Below, piece by piece: positions 7,094 through 15,394 of a DNA stretch of 42,164 nucleotides. The first letter of the stretch is position 1. Every line of letters begins with the position of its first letter. Location of the stretch: NCBI GenBank assembly GCA_024636595.1, contig JAGXGT010000142.1, forward strand, positions 1-42,164, in the 5' to 3' direction. Under the pieces are notes generated by a model, which searched no databases, was not told the DNA's origin, and worked only from the letters and a program-made list of their open reading frames with translations. The stretch comes from Sphingomonadales bacterium (GTDB lineage: Bacteria; Pseudomonadota; Alphaproteobacteria; Sphingomonadales; Sphingomonadaceae). The translations under genes and the position numbers were made by a program.

Positions 7094-8455
7094 ATGAAGG
7101 AAGCTGACTTTGCCGCCTTTCTCGACAGCTTCAACCGGCTCGCCAAGCTGGATCTCGACCTTGGCAAGGCGGGCGACCCAGAAGCGGCCATGGCGCGGCT
7201 GCAGGGCTATGCCGTTCACATTCGTGTCGGTGCTGAAGTCGCAAGCAGCGCCGCGCATCAGATTGCCATACTGACGCTGGTCAACATCCTGTCGCGCTTC
7301 GCGCTCGGCGGCGTGACCCTGTCCGGCATGCTCGACGCACCGATGTTGGCGCCTTGGCCTGGTCGGACCCTGATGGCGGCGGTCGAGGGGCTTGGTGGCG
7401 CAGCTGGACAACCGGCCGATGATTGCCCCACCACCGTTGTGGGCACCGTCGACGACCTCGTCGACCGCACCGTCCAACTGACCTTTGAGGGATGGCGCGG
7501 AGGTATCGTCCCTGCAGGCGGCGCCCGGCTTGATGAGACAAAGGGGACGGCACTGTCCGCCGTGCTCGCGGCGGCGATCGGCGCGGCCGAGACCTTCGCC
7601 ATGCTGCGCGAAGAGGTCGACGCCGGCCGGCGCCTGCGGGGACTGTCGATCTGGAGGCCGGACGGTGATCAGGACTGGTTGTCGCCAGCAAGCGACGGGC
7701 CGCCGCTTCACCTTTTACCCACCCGGCTCTGGATCCTTGGGCTCGGCCATCTCGGACAGGCCTTTCTCTGGTCGCTCGCCATGTGCCCTTATGCTGATCG
7801 GGCCGAGGTGAGCCTGGTCCTTCAGGACATGGATGACATCACCCAATCAACGGCGAGTACCTCCATTCTGACTATGAAGGTGGCGCGCGGCCGAAAGACC
7901 CGCGACGTCGCCCGCACCTTGGAGGCGATGGGCTTCTCGACGGTGATCATCGAGCGGCCGTTTGACGACCAGTTCAAACGGCGACCGGAGGACCCATCGG
8001 TGCTGATTTGCGGCGTCGACAATGCCCATGCCCGCAGCCAGCTCGAAGGGCCCGGTTTTCCGCTCATCGTCGAGGCCGGGATCGGCCGGTCCGCTCAGGA
8101 CTTTCAAGCGATCCGGCTCCATACCTTCCCGTCTCGTCAAAAAGCGGCCAATCTCTGGAAGACAGAGATGATGGACGCGAAGGCAGCGGTCGCCGAAAGG
8201 CCAGGATATCAGCACCTGCGGGAGCGCGGCGTCGACGATTGCGGCTTGGCTCGGCTTGCGAGCACTGCGGTTGGCGCTCCTTTCGTCGGGACCGTGGCCG
8301 GCGTGCTGATGCTCGGTCAGATCCTGCGTTTGTTGCACGGCGACCAAGTAGATGCGGTGATCGACCTCGATCTTCGGGCACTTGATGCACGTCGGGCGGT
8401 ACCGAACGCCAATCCCTTCGCGCTCAATCCGGGGTTTCAGATTTGCGATGTCTGA
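7094..8455 (+). CDS. E1-like ThiF/MoeB/HesA family adenylating enzyme
   Basis: 453 aa; Rossmann motif LWILGLGHLGQAFLW, acidic LVLQDMDDI, CGVDNAHAR, and CGLARLASTAVGAPFVGTVAGV in the C-terminal half. Confidence 0.85.
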   Translation: MKEADFAAFLDSFNRLAKLDLDLGKAGDPEAAMARLQGYAVHIRVGAEVASSAAHQIAILTLVNILSRFALGGVTLSGMLDAPMLAPWPGRTLMAAVEGLGGAAGQPADDCPTTVVGTVDDLVDRTVQLTFEGWRGGIVPAGGARLDETKGTALSAVLAAAIGAAETFAMLREEVDAGRRLRGLSIWRPDGDQDWLSPASDGPPLHLLPTRLWILGLGHLGQAFLWSLAMCPYADRAEVSLVLQDMDDITQSTASTSILTMKVARGRKTRDVARTLEAMGFSTVIIERPFDDQFKRRPEDPSVLICGVDNAHARSQLEGPGFPLIVEAGIGRSAQDFQAIRLHTFPSRQKAANLWKTEMMDAKAAVAERPGYQHLRERGVDDCGLARLASTAVGAPFVGTVAGVLMLGQILRLLHGDQVDAVIDLDLRALDARRAVPNANPFALNPGFQICDV

Positions 8456-8512
8456 TTGCGCGGTCGGGGGATAAGTGATCGTTCAACGCGCACGTAAACA
8501 TATAATGCTGCC

Positions 8513-9463
8513 TCAATCCCGGATAAATAGGTGTCGCTTAAGGTCTCCCAGCTTCCCTTGGAGCGCGATCCGCTTGTCTATTACCTTTCTTGCCTCATTC
8601 TCCAGCAAAGGGATTCTCCGCCGCGCCTGTTCTGCCTCAGTCTCGGTTTTGTCAGAATTGAAGATTCCCCAGAACCTTTCAACCTTTGATACCACGGAAC
8701 TCATCTCATTAAGAGCTGTGCAGATCTTTTCGTGGTGTTGCGCGAGATCGGAACATTTTCGCTCCATGGCTTGCAAGTCTGGACCGGCCTCGTCGCGCTC
8801 TAACTGAAGTTCCCTTTTTGCCGTTTCGTCGAGAACAGGCTGAGGAAAGTCGGCGTTCACGATCTTGCGCAAACCGCCGAACGCGTCGATCCAATGGCAC
8901 TCCCGACTGTGCAGCCAACGCGCCAGTTCGAGCGATCGTTTGAATTTGGGGGCTAGTTCCACCACCTTCGCAGAGAATCTAGATGAACCCAACTCACGCC
9001 ACAGCTGACGAAGTTGCGGATTCTGATGAATCCCGCGATGCAATTGATCCCAGTGTTGAGATATCCTATTTTGAACGTCCTTCGATTGTCCAATATAGAC
9101 GTCATCGCCACCCCATATGGCGTAAATACCAATGGTATGTGTTGCACATATATTCGGAGTAGGAACCCGTTGCAGGTCCTGGGTGATCGTAATCTTGGCC
9201 GAGATCGACTGCCCGACAGGCTCGCCTATCTCAATCTCGTATGTGGCACCGGAATCTAGGAGCGGAGCGATGATCGCTGCGGTTCGCCTGTCGATGTGGC
9301 CGATCGTGTCCCCTTTTACGGTGACCGCGATTGCATTTGTGTCATGAGAGTTGTGCGGTTCGCGAGCAAGGGAAGGTCGCATGTGCAACAACCGAAGGGC
9401 TTCAGTCGGGGTGAAGCCATGGTATTTCATACCAACCACGTTAGCAGTGACGGTGGTCTTCAT
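8513..9463 (-). CDS. HIRAN domain fused to GIY-YIG nuclease domain
   Basis: N-terminal VVGMKYHGF...L.REPHNSHDTNAIAVTVKGDTIGHIDRRTAAIIAPLLD (HIRAN); THTIGIYAIWGGDDVYIGQSKDVQNRISQHW (GIY-YIG). Confidence 0.8.
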   Translation of the reverse strand: MKTTVTANVVGMKYHGFTPTEALRLLHMRPSLAREPHNSHDTNAIAVTVKGDTIGHIDRRTAAIIAPLLDSGATYEIEIGEPVGQSISAKITITQDLQRVPTPNICATHTIGIYAIWGGDDVYIGQSKDVQNRISQHWDQLHRGIHQNPQLRQLWRELGSSRFSAKVVELAPKFKRSLELARWLHSRECHWIDAFGGLRKIVNADFPQPVLDETAKRELQLERDEAGPDLQAMERKCSDLAQHHEKICTALNEMSSVVSKVERFWGIFNSDKTETEAEQARRRIPLLENEARKVIDKRIALQGKLGDLKRHLFIRD

Positions 9464-10146
9464 TGGCTGTCAGTCGGGCGGTAGGTCGCGACATCGGGAA
9501 ACACCTCAATTATGTGTTTGGAGAGCGCATGCCCCTTTCTCAAGCCCATCACGTGCAATGCTACCTGATAGGCTGCGTCCCAAGCTTCCCGGGTCGTTGG
9601 CCCCTTCATGGCCTCATCGTTGAGGAAATTCACCAGAACCAAGTAAGCTGGCACACCTTGCTCACGAAGAAAGTGTAGGTGGGCGATCCGATTGGCAAGC
9701 TGGTAGAAATGGTCTGTCCAAGGGGCTCTTGACACCCTTGCATCTAATCTCTCTGCGCAACTGACCAGCGCCCTATTGATTCGCTCACGTGAATCTGGTC
9801 GTGCGGCTGTTCCAGGTGAACACATTTCCGCGACATGGGCCTTCGCTTCAACCAACAGAACGTCGCCACGGTCAGAAACGCCCAGCGCATCCCATTGGGG
9901 GCCGCGCTCAGGCCAAAACTCCTTGAGAGCAGGTCGCAGGTGCGATAGCCCGACGCGGTCCAGAAAGTCGCCGTCTCGGTATTCGGCAAAATCGTCATGC
10001 TCCAGCGGCGACCGCCACTCTATCCGGTTCGATCCAGAAAGCTTCGCAAGGATCGGTTCGTCCAGCGAGGTCCAGTGATCGTTCACGGCCTGCTGGATCC
10101 ACAGTAAGCTTCCCTTGGTGCCGAGCGGTTGAACAACCCGCGTCAC
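9460..10146 (-). CDS. Putative PD-(D/E)XK superfamily nuclease
   Basis: 228 aa; PQWDALGVSDRGDVLLVEAKAHVAEM matches D-x(n)-ExK. Confidence 0.6.
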   Translation of the reverse strand: MTRVVQPLGTKGSLLWIQQAVNDHWTSLDEPILAKLSGSNRIEWRSPLEHDDFAEYRDGDFLDRVGLSHLRPALKEFWPERGPQWDALGVSDRGDVLLVEAKAHVAEMCSPGTAARPDSRERINRALVSCAERLDARVSRAPWTDHFYQLANRIAHLHFLREQGVPAYLVLVNFLNDEAMKGPTTREAWDAAYQVALHVMGLRKGHALSKHIIEVFPDVATYRPTDSQ

Positions 10147-10670
10147 AGGCCGGTGGCCAGAATGGGAGTGCTTGGGATCAATTGCGCGGAGCCGGGCTGT
10201 GGGTTCCCAAAATGTGCAGCCAGTTGAAGCGTGCGAAGCAGTGGTAGGCCGGATGGCACCGCCGCTCTTTCGGGGCGGTACTTTTTGAGATGGCTCGTGA
10301 TCTCGCAGATGAAGTCGGCCACGCGAACTACGCGCCCGCCGCCAACCTCGGTTCTCACCCCTCCTGCCATCAAGAAGAGGCCGACCTGATCCAGATCGCT
10401 GGGAAGATTGAGTCCATTGAAGAGGGACGGAACGAACCGACGTCCACGCTCAAATTTGGCAGAAAATCGAGCCTCTCGTTTCTGCCACGAATCCGCATCC
10501 AGTGAGCATTCTACATGGATTAGATGACCCGTCATTGGATTAACGGCTACGATGTCGAGTTCACCTTCGTAGCCGCCCTTTGCACGCGGTCCGACCAACA
10601 CCGACTGGCGCACAAAGTAACCGCGATACTCAAGCCACTCGGCGGTCAACTGCTCCAAATGATTGCTCAC
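10143..10670 (-). CDS. Putative restriction-endonuclease-like (PD-(D/E)XK fold) protein with atypical E-C-S
   Basis: 175 aa; GYEGELDIVAVNPMTGHLIHVECSLDADSW resembles the core but lacks the usual Lys after Glu; 4-nt overlap with the downstream nuclease gene. Confidence 0.55.
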   Translation of the reverse strand: MSNHLEQLTAEWLEYRGYFVRQSVLVGPRAKGGYEGELDIVAVNPMTGHLIHVECSLDADSWQKREARFSAKFERGRRFVPSLFNGLNLPSDLDQVGLFLMAGGVRTEVGGGRVVRVADFICEITSHLKKYRPERAAVPSGLPLLRTLQLAAHFGNPQPGSAQLIPSTPILATGL

Positions 10671-10771
10671 GCATCCCCCTTACCGCTTAGACTGATAGAT
10701 GTGTCATTGGGCATCTAAACATTGCAGGCTTCGCTTTTTGATATCGCCTGAGAACGCCCCTTACACTGCAT

Positions 10772-11146
10772 TCAACCTGTAATGGTAATCTCGATTTGCC
10801 TCGGGTCTACACCGAAGGTTGCGGCTAGCCCCGCCTTCGCCTCCGTAATTGTGAGCCGTGGAGCATCTCCGCCGCCCAATAATCGATCATCCTCGCCGTC
10901 GTCGCTACCGACATACACAAATGTCACTTTCTCGTTCTTTAAATCGAGATCGACCGCCTTCCATCCGGCAAGCTGCCAGCCGAGGCTCTGCGACCGCATC
11001 TGATTAGCCCACCATGCTTGATATGTTCTGGCGCTTGCTGGGAGCGGGACGCCGAGAACTTGCTCTACGTCCACAAAATCAGCTTCCCACCTTCCCTCAT
11101 CGAGGCCCGCTAGATGCTCAGAGAGCTTTCGGTATTTCTTACTCAT
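10772..11146 (-). CDS. DUF7662-like small protein
   Basis: 124 aa; KYRKLSEHL...FVDVEQVLGVPLPASARTYQAWWANQ...GWQLAGWKAV. Confidence 0.6.
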   Translation of the reverse strand: MSKKYRKLSEHLAGLDEGRWEADFVDVEQVLGVPLPASARTYQAWWANQMRSQSLGWQLAGWKAVDLDLKNEKVTFVYVGSDDGEDDRLLGGGDAPRLTITEAKAGLAATFGVDPRQIEITITG

Positions 11147-11165
11147 ACATCACCTTCCATTAATT

Positions 11166-11195
11166 GATGTCTATATACATATAAATGTATGTCAA
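11166..11195 (-). promoter_or_regulatory. Candidate promoter/operator for the 10772-11146 gene
   Basis: Minus strand TTGACA (-35-like, 11190-11195) followed by palindrome ATACAT-TTAT-ATGTAT (11175-11190) in AT-rich DNA. Confidence 0.35.
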
Positions 11196-11330
11196 CTTTA
11201 AAAATGGGTATTCTATTGACCGAGATTCAGGCCAATATCTAAAAGTGCTTTCCAATGACGATAAGATGAAGTGGCAGCGTTCCGGCACTTAGTACGGCCT
11301 CAATCATCCACAAGTCATTGAAAAAAATGT

Positions 11331-11395
11331 TAGACGCTGAGGGGTTCGAACCCACAACCCGTTGATTAAGAGTCAGCTGGGCTACGGCACCTTTG
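11331..11395 (-). pseudogene. Degenerate tRNA-Lys(CTT)-like fragment (anticodon arm and T arm, D arm collapsed)
   Basis: Minus strand GTGCCGTAGCCCAGCTGACTCTTAATCAACGGGTTGTGGGTTCGAACCCCTCAGCGTCTAAC; acceptor ends do not pair and the D-loop is missing. Confidence 0.55.
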
Positions 11396-11541
11396 ACCAT
11401 TCCCGGTCTGAAAACCCGCCAGTCCGGAACCGGCCCAAAAGTAGCCATCCTGTTTTGATCTTTCGAATGCTGATTTCTATCCGGCGAACGCCATCTACCA
11501 AATCCAGAATCAGAATCCGCCATCGGGTTTAAGCAAACCCA

Positions 11542-13185
11542 TCACCAATCAGAGACTTCCATCATTTGTTCTTTCCAAAAAACGGGCCCAAACGCAGTTT
11601 GACTAATCCTGCGCCGGGTCACGCTGGCAGCCTTGCTTCCATCCAGCACTTGCTCAACAAGCTCCGGCGGCAACCAACCAATACGAACCAGTTTTCCGAT
11701 CCATTGTGGCGTCTGTTCCTTTTCGGCTGCGATTTCAGCGATGGTTCGCCCACCGACTATCTGCTCACGCACCTCAAAAGCTTCGGCCAACAACAAGGAC
11801 AGCTTTTTATCAACATAGCCAGCGCCACCGCCGTCCCCAATCACCAACCTGGTCTCGCCTCCAGTTCGAATACGAACAGCGCTCATGTTGAGACATACAT
11901 CTGCCATCGCGTTACCCAGCTCTGTCTCAGTTTTCAATCTGATCTGAACTTTGTCAGTCGCCACAACAATACCATCCACCAATTCTCCAATTGCGGATTT
12001 TGTCATGAAGGCATCAACAGTGTCCAAGCGCGTCAAAAGTGATCGTCCCTGCAAGATGCAGAATGACAGATCCGTCGGATCAAAATACTGCCCGAGTTCT
12101 GCTGGACTGGTCAGGAACGTCCGCAACCGTTCGATCACGGCATTTTCCAGATCATGTGCCGGTATCCGGATGCGCGGCCTGTCGATTGTTACATTCTCTT
12201 CAGACCCGGTGACATAATAGCGATATCGCCTGTTACCCTTGGTCGCATGATTGGGAACAAGCCTGCGGCCATATTCATCGGTAAGAAGGCCGCCCAATAT
12301 CGAAGGTGATTTAGCCCGCAGACCCTGGTTTCCGCCATTGTCATTGTTTTCAAAGCGATCCTGAACATTCTGCCACAGTGCTTCATCGATTATCGCTTCA
12401 TGCTCACCGGGCCAGATTTTTTCCTTATGGACAATCTGTCCGCGATAAATGGCATTACGCAGCAGATGCTGGAGCCCGCCTCGCGTAAATGGCACCCCGC
12501 CAACGCTCTGGCCTGTTCGATATGTGCGCTGTTTGGTCTTTATGCCAAGCTCTTCGAGTTTCTCGATTGCCGCCGCCATCGAGCCACATTCCAGATATAC
12601 CTCGAATATGCGGGTGACGGTTTCGGCTTCTGCAGGCTCCACATAGAGCTTTCGGTCTTCCAATCGATATCCCAGAGGCACCGGTCCGCCCATCCACATG
12701 CCTTTCTTCTTGGATGCCGCGATCTTGTCGCGGATCCTCTCGGAAGTGACCTCTCGTTCAAACTGCGCGAAGGAGAGAAGCACATTCAGTGTTAAACGCC
12801 CCATGCTGGTGGTGGTGTTGAACGATTGGGTAACACTGACAAAGCTGGCATCAGCGGCATCCATGATATCCACAATCTTGGCGAAGTCGGCTAATGAACG
12901 GGTGAGGCGATCAACCTTGTAAACCACAATGATATCAATGCGCCCTGCCTTCACTTCGGCCATGAGCGCTGTCAATGCAGGCCTCTCCATATTGCCGCCG
13001 CTGAATCCTCCGTCATCGTATATGGTTTCATCCAGTGACCAGCCTTCATGGGTCTGGCTCATGACATAGGCGCGGCATGCCTCTCGCTGGGCATCCAGGC
13101 TGTTAAATTCCTGATCCAGACCCTCTTCGGTCGACTTGCGGGTATAGATTGCGCAGCGGCGGTTTTTTCTCGGCTCTTCCCTCAT
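11542..13185 (-). CDS. Large serine recombinase (resolvase N-terminal plus recombinase domain)
   Basis: RRCAIYTRKSTEEGLDQEFNSLDAQREACRAYV...YDDGGFSGGNMERPAL...VYKVDRLTRSLADF...FEREVTSERIRDKI. Confidence 0.95.
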   Translation of the reverse strand: MREEPRKNRRCAIYTRKSTEEGLDQEFNSLDAQREACRAYVMSQTHEGWSLDETIYDDGGFSGGNMERPALTALMAEVKAGRIDIIVVYKVDRLTRSLADFAKIVDIMDAADASFVSVTQSFNTTTSMGRLTLNVLLSFAQFEREVTSERIRDKIAASKKKGMWMGGPVPLGYRLEDRKLYVEPAEAETVTRIFEVYLECGSMAAAIEKLEELGIKTKQRTYRTGQSVGGVPFTRGGLQHLLRNAIYRGQIVHKEKIWPGEHEAIIDEALWQNVQDRFENNDNGGNQGLRAKSPSILGGLLTDEYGRRLVPNHATKGNRRYRYYVTGSEENVTIDRPRIRIPAHDLENAVIERLRTFLTSPAELGQYFDPTDLSFCILQGRSLLTRLDTVDAFMTKSAIGELVDGIVVATDKVQIRLKTETELGNAMADVCLNMSAVRIRTGGETRLVIGDGGGAGYVDKKLSLLLAEAFEVREQIVGGRTIAEIAAEKEQTPQWIGKLVRIGWLPPELVEQVLDGSKAASVTRRRISQTAFGPVFWKEQMMEVSDW

Positions 13186-13604
13186 GCCGCCGGCCTTCCG
13201 GTAAGGCCAAAGAACCGGGGGCCTGACCAGTGGGCCCCGGTGACCTCGCGGGCAATTTCGCTCAAGGATCGATAATGTTTGTCGCCTATCACAAAACCCT
13301 CGCCCGTCACCAGGACAACCAGTGTCCGGCCGTTCCAGCTGCGCACGAGGCGCGTACCGGGTTTAAGTTGATCAGGCGACCGAGGACCACCCCTGCCCTT
13401 CTTTACAAGCCTCCTGAGTTTGGCGATGCTCGCTGCTGACAAGCCGCCGATCACTTGCTCCTGCAATCTGTAAGCAATACCAAGACGCAGCATTCCCGAA
13501 CTGATATCCGGCGCTGGAGATCGATAGGCATGTTGCCATTCGACCCGCAGCTGCTTTTTTGGCATGGACTGCAACGACGCGATGCGTTGTTCAAGATTAT
13601 CCAT
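13182..13604 (-). CDS. DUF2924 family protein
   Basis: Start MDNLEQRIASL at 13604; WQHAYRSPAPDISSGMLRLGIAYRLQEQVIGGLS...PGTRLVRSWNGRTLVVLVTGEGFVIGDKHYRSLSEIAREVTG typical DUF2924; 4-nt overlap with recombinase. Confidence 0.85.
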   Translation of the reverse strand: MDNLEQRIASLQSMPKKQLRVEWQHAYRSPAPDISSGMLRLGIAYRLQEQVIGGLSAASIAKLRRLVKKGRGGPRSPDQLKPGTRLVRSWNGRTLVVLVTGEGFVIGDKHYRSLSEIAREVTGAHWSGPRFFGLTGRPAA

Positions 13605-13605
13605 A

Positions 13606-13845
13606 TCAGGCTGCCTCGATGCGATAAGTACGAGAGCCGCCTTCGGGTTTGTCGCTCGCAATTTCATAGCCGCGTTTTCGCAAGCCGGTGAGGGCGGCAC
13701 GAGCGCTATGCGGCTTCCAGGCGGTTGCCTTTGTGATATCCTCCAGGGTTGCACCCTGTTTGCGGGCGAGCATGGCAACCAGCTGGGCTGCTCGTGAACC
13801 TTTTTCCGGTTGTTCGATGGCGGTGGTCTGAGGTGTACTTGTCAT
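13606..13845 (-). CDS. DUF3489 family protein
   Basis: MTSTPQTTAIEQPEKGSRAAQLVAMLARKQGATLEDITKATAWKPHSARAALTGLRKRGYEIASDKPEGGSRTYRIEAA. Confidence 0.8.
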   Translation of the reverse strand: MTSTPQTTAIEQPEKGSRAAQLVAMLARKQGATLEDITKATAWKPHSARAALTGLRKRGYEIASDKPEGGSRTYRIEAA

Positions 13846-14070
13846 GAGTGGTTCCATTGTTGTCGGAGCCCAACATAATGCTGGCTTCCCACCACCCAAA
13901 GCCCTGAAACTCTCACGTTCAGGGCTGGTTGCGACCCTTTGGCCGCCTCCACTCACATGAACAGCAATGCTCACTTTTTTAACGAAGTCCATAAATAATT
14001 ATTCTATTTTGTAGCTTCATGCTAAATTTACAGGCGAATTATAGTATTCTCCGTTGCTGAAGGGACCCAC

Positions 14071-14769
14071 ATGCTAGTAGTTGGAAATGATATCATTGAT
14101 CGAGGACTACTGCTTGACGCAGATAAATCACATATAAGTAATGCGACTTACTATCTGACAATTGAAAAAATTATTTCAGGGGGTGACGACAAAGAAAAGT
14201 CTTCAGTTAAGATTGGACCGCGAGAGATTGTTTGGGTTGTTTCCAAAGAACGTTTCAACATTGACGACAATGATTGTATTGCGCTGGTCAGCCTAAAGAG
14301 CAGTCTTACAAAACAAGGATTGTTAGCCTTGGACACTGGTTTTGTTGATCCAGGGTTTGAGGGACCAATTGGTACGGTGCTGGTGAACTTTTCCGATAAC
14401 GATGTTTCTATTTCGAAGGGAGAGGAGTTTTTCCGAGTTATTTTCATTCCTCACGATAAACTGGATTCTGAGTTTACGAATCGTAATCAAGTGAAATTTA
14501 AATCGGTTGATGAGTACGCAAACATCCGGAAAAAGGAGATAGTACGCGACTACTCTCGAACATTTCTGAATATCGATTCAGTTGCGGAAGATGTTAAAAT
14601 TGAGATTATGAAAGACGCTACCGGCGAACTCAAAAAGGACCTCGTCATTTATTTGTGGAATCAATATTGGAAAATTATCATTCCTGGTTCAATCGTGTTG
14701 TTCCTTGGATTGAATGCTCTGCCCGACAACCTATTTGTTAAACTGGTGAAGCTATTTTTGCCCGCATAG
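14071..14769 (+). CDS. dCTP deaminase/dUTPase-fold protein with C-terminal transmembrane helix
   Basis: SSLTKQGLLALDTGFVDPGFEGPIGTVLVNFSDNDVSISKGEEFFRVIF core; C-terminal IIIPGSIVLFLGLNALP hydrophobic segment. Confidence 0.75.
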   Translation: MLVVGNDIIDRGLLLDADKSHISNATYYLTIEKIISGGDDKEKSSVKIGPREIVWVVSKERFNIDDNDCIALVSLKSSLTKQGLLALDTGFVDPGFEGPIGTVLVNFSDNDVSISKGEEFFRVIFIPHDKLDSEFTNRNQVKFKSVDEYANIRKKEIVRDYSRTFLNIDSVAEDVKIEIMKDATGELKKDLVIYLWNQYWKIIIPGSIVLFLGLNALPDNLFVKLVKLFLPA

Positions 14770-14775
14770 ACGTTT

Positions 14776-15273
14776 ATGGAAAAGGAATATGTGACAAACA
14801 TGATCGATATCCGAAAATTGATTGTCGAACCCGATAACTGGGATAAACGATTTATGGGCTTGGCTGATTTGATTTCAACGTGGAGTGAAGATCAAAGCAG
14901 AAAAGTTGGAGCTGTTATAGTAGGAAATGCGCACGAGATTCGTTCAACGGGATTTAATGGACTACCCAGAAAAATATCCGCCACGGATCAAAGACGTCAC
15001 TCGCGTGAAGAAGGAGAGAAATATCTCTGGTTCGAGCATGCAGAACGAAATGCGATATACAATGCTGCGCGCATGGGCGTACCAACGGACGGATGTACGA
15101 TTTACAGCAGTTTGTTCCCTTGCTCCGCCTGCGTAAGTGCCATTATTCAATGTGGTATAACAACTCTATGCACATTCGCTCCTCCGGATGACGATCAGCA
15201 ATTCGGAAGAAGTTTTGTTGTGGCTCTACAAATGGCAAAGGAATCCGGTCTGAAAATCAGAGTCTTCAGTTGA
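14776..15273 (+). CDS. Deoxycytidylate (dCMP)-type deaminase
   Basis: WSEDQSRKVGAVIVG..., EHAERNAIYNAARMG (HAE) and SSLFPCSACVSAIIQCGI (PCxxC) zinc motifs. Confidence 0.9.
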   Translation: MEKEYVTNMIDIRKLIVEPDNWDKRFMGLADLISTWSEDQSRKVGAVIVGNAHEIRSTGFNGLPRKISATDQRRHSREEGEKYLWFEHAERNAIYNAARMGVPTDGCTIYSSLFPCSACVSAIIQCGITTLCTFAPPDDDQQFGRSFVVALQMAKESGLKIRVFS

Positions 15274-15394
15274 TAGTAGTATCGATTTTTTAATAGAAAC
15301 ATAACAAGAACAAACTTGCGCTCTGGGAATCTTTATGCCATCGCGTCATATACGCACCCGGATCGTTCAGCGGTGCGCTCCGGGAGAAAATTAC

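Larger units (their letters stand above)
11542..13845 (-). mobile_element. Serine-recombinase mobility module (recombinase + DUF2924 + DUF3489); element boundaries not resolved
   Basis: Three contiguous minus-strand genes of a recurrent alphaproteobacterial integration module. Confidence 0.5.

Noticed and set aside
5696-8455. CBASS (Cap2/Cap3) interpretation of the E1/E2/JAB genes
   Set aside because: No CD-NTase (cGAS-like) or cyclic-nucleotide effector in the operon; instead a dedicated Ubl gene is present and E1 and E2 are separate.
11239-11523. ORF encoding ...GAVAQLTLNQRVVGSNPSAS...
   Set aside because: The VAQL...VVGSNP string is the well-known spurious translation of a tRNA gene region; here it comes from the tRNA-Lys-like fragment.
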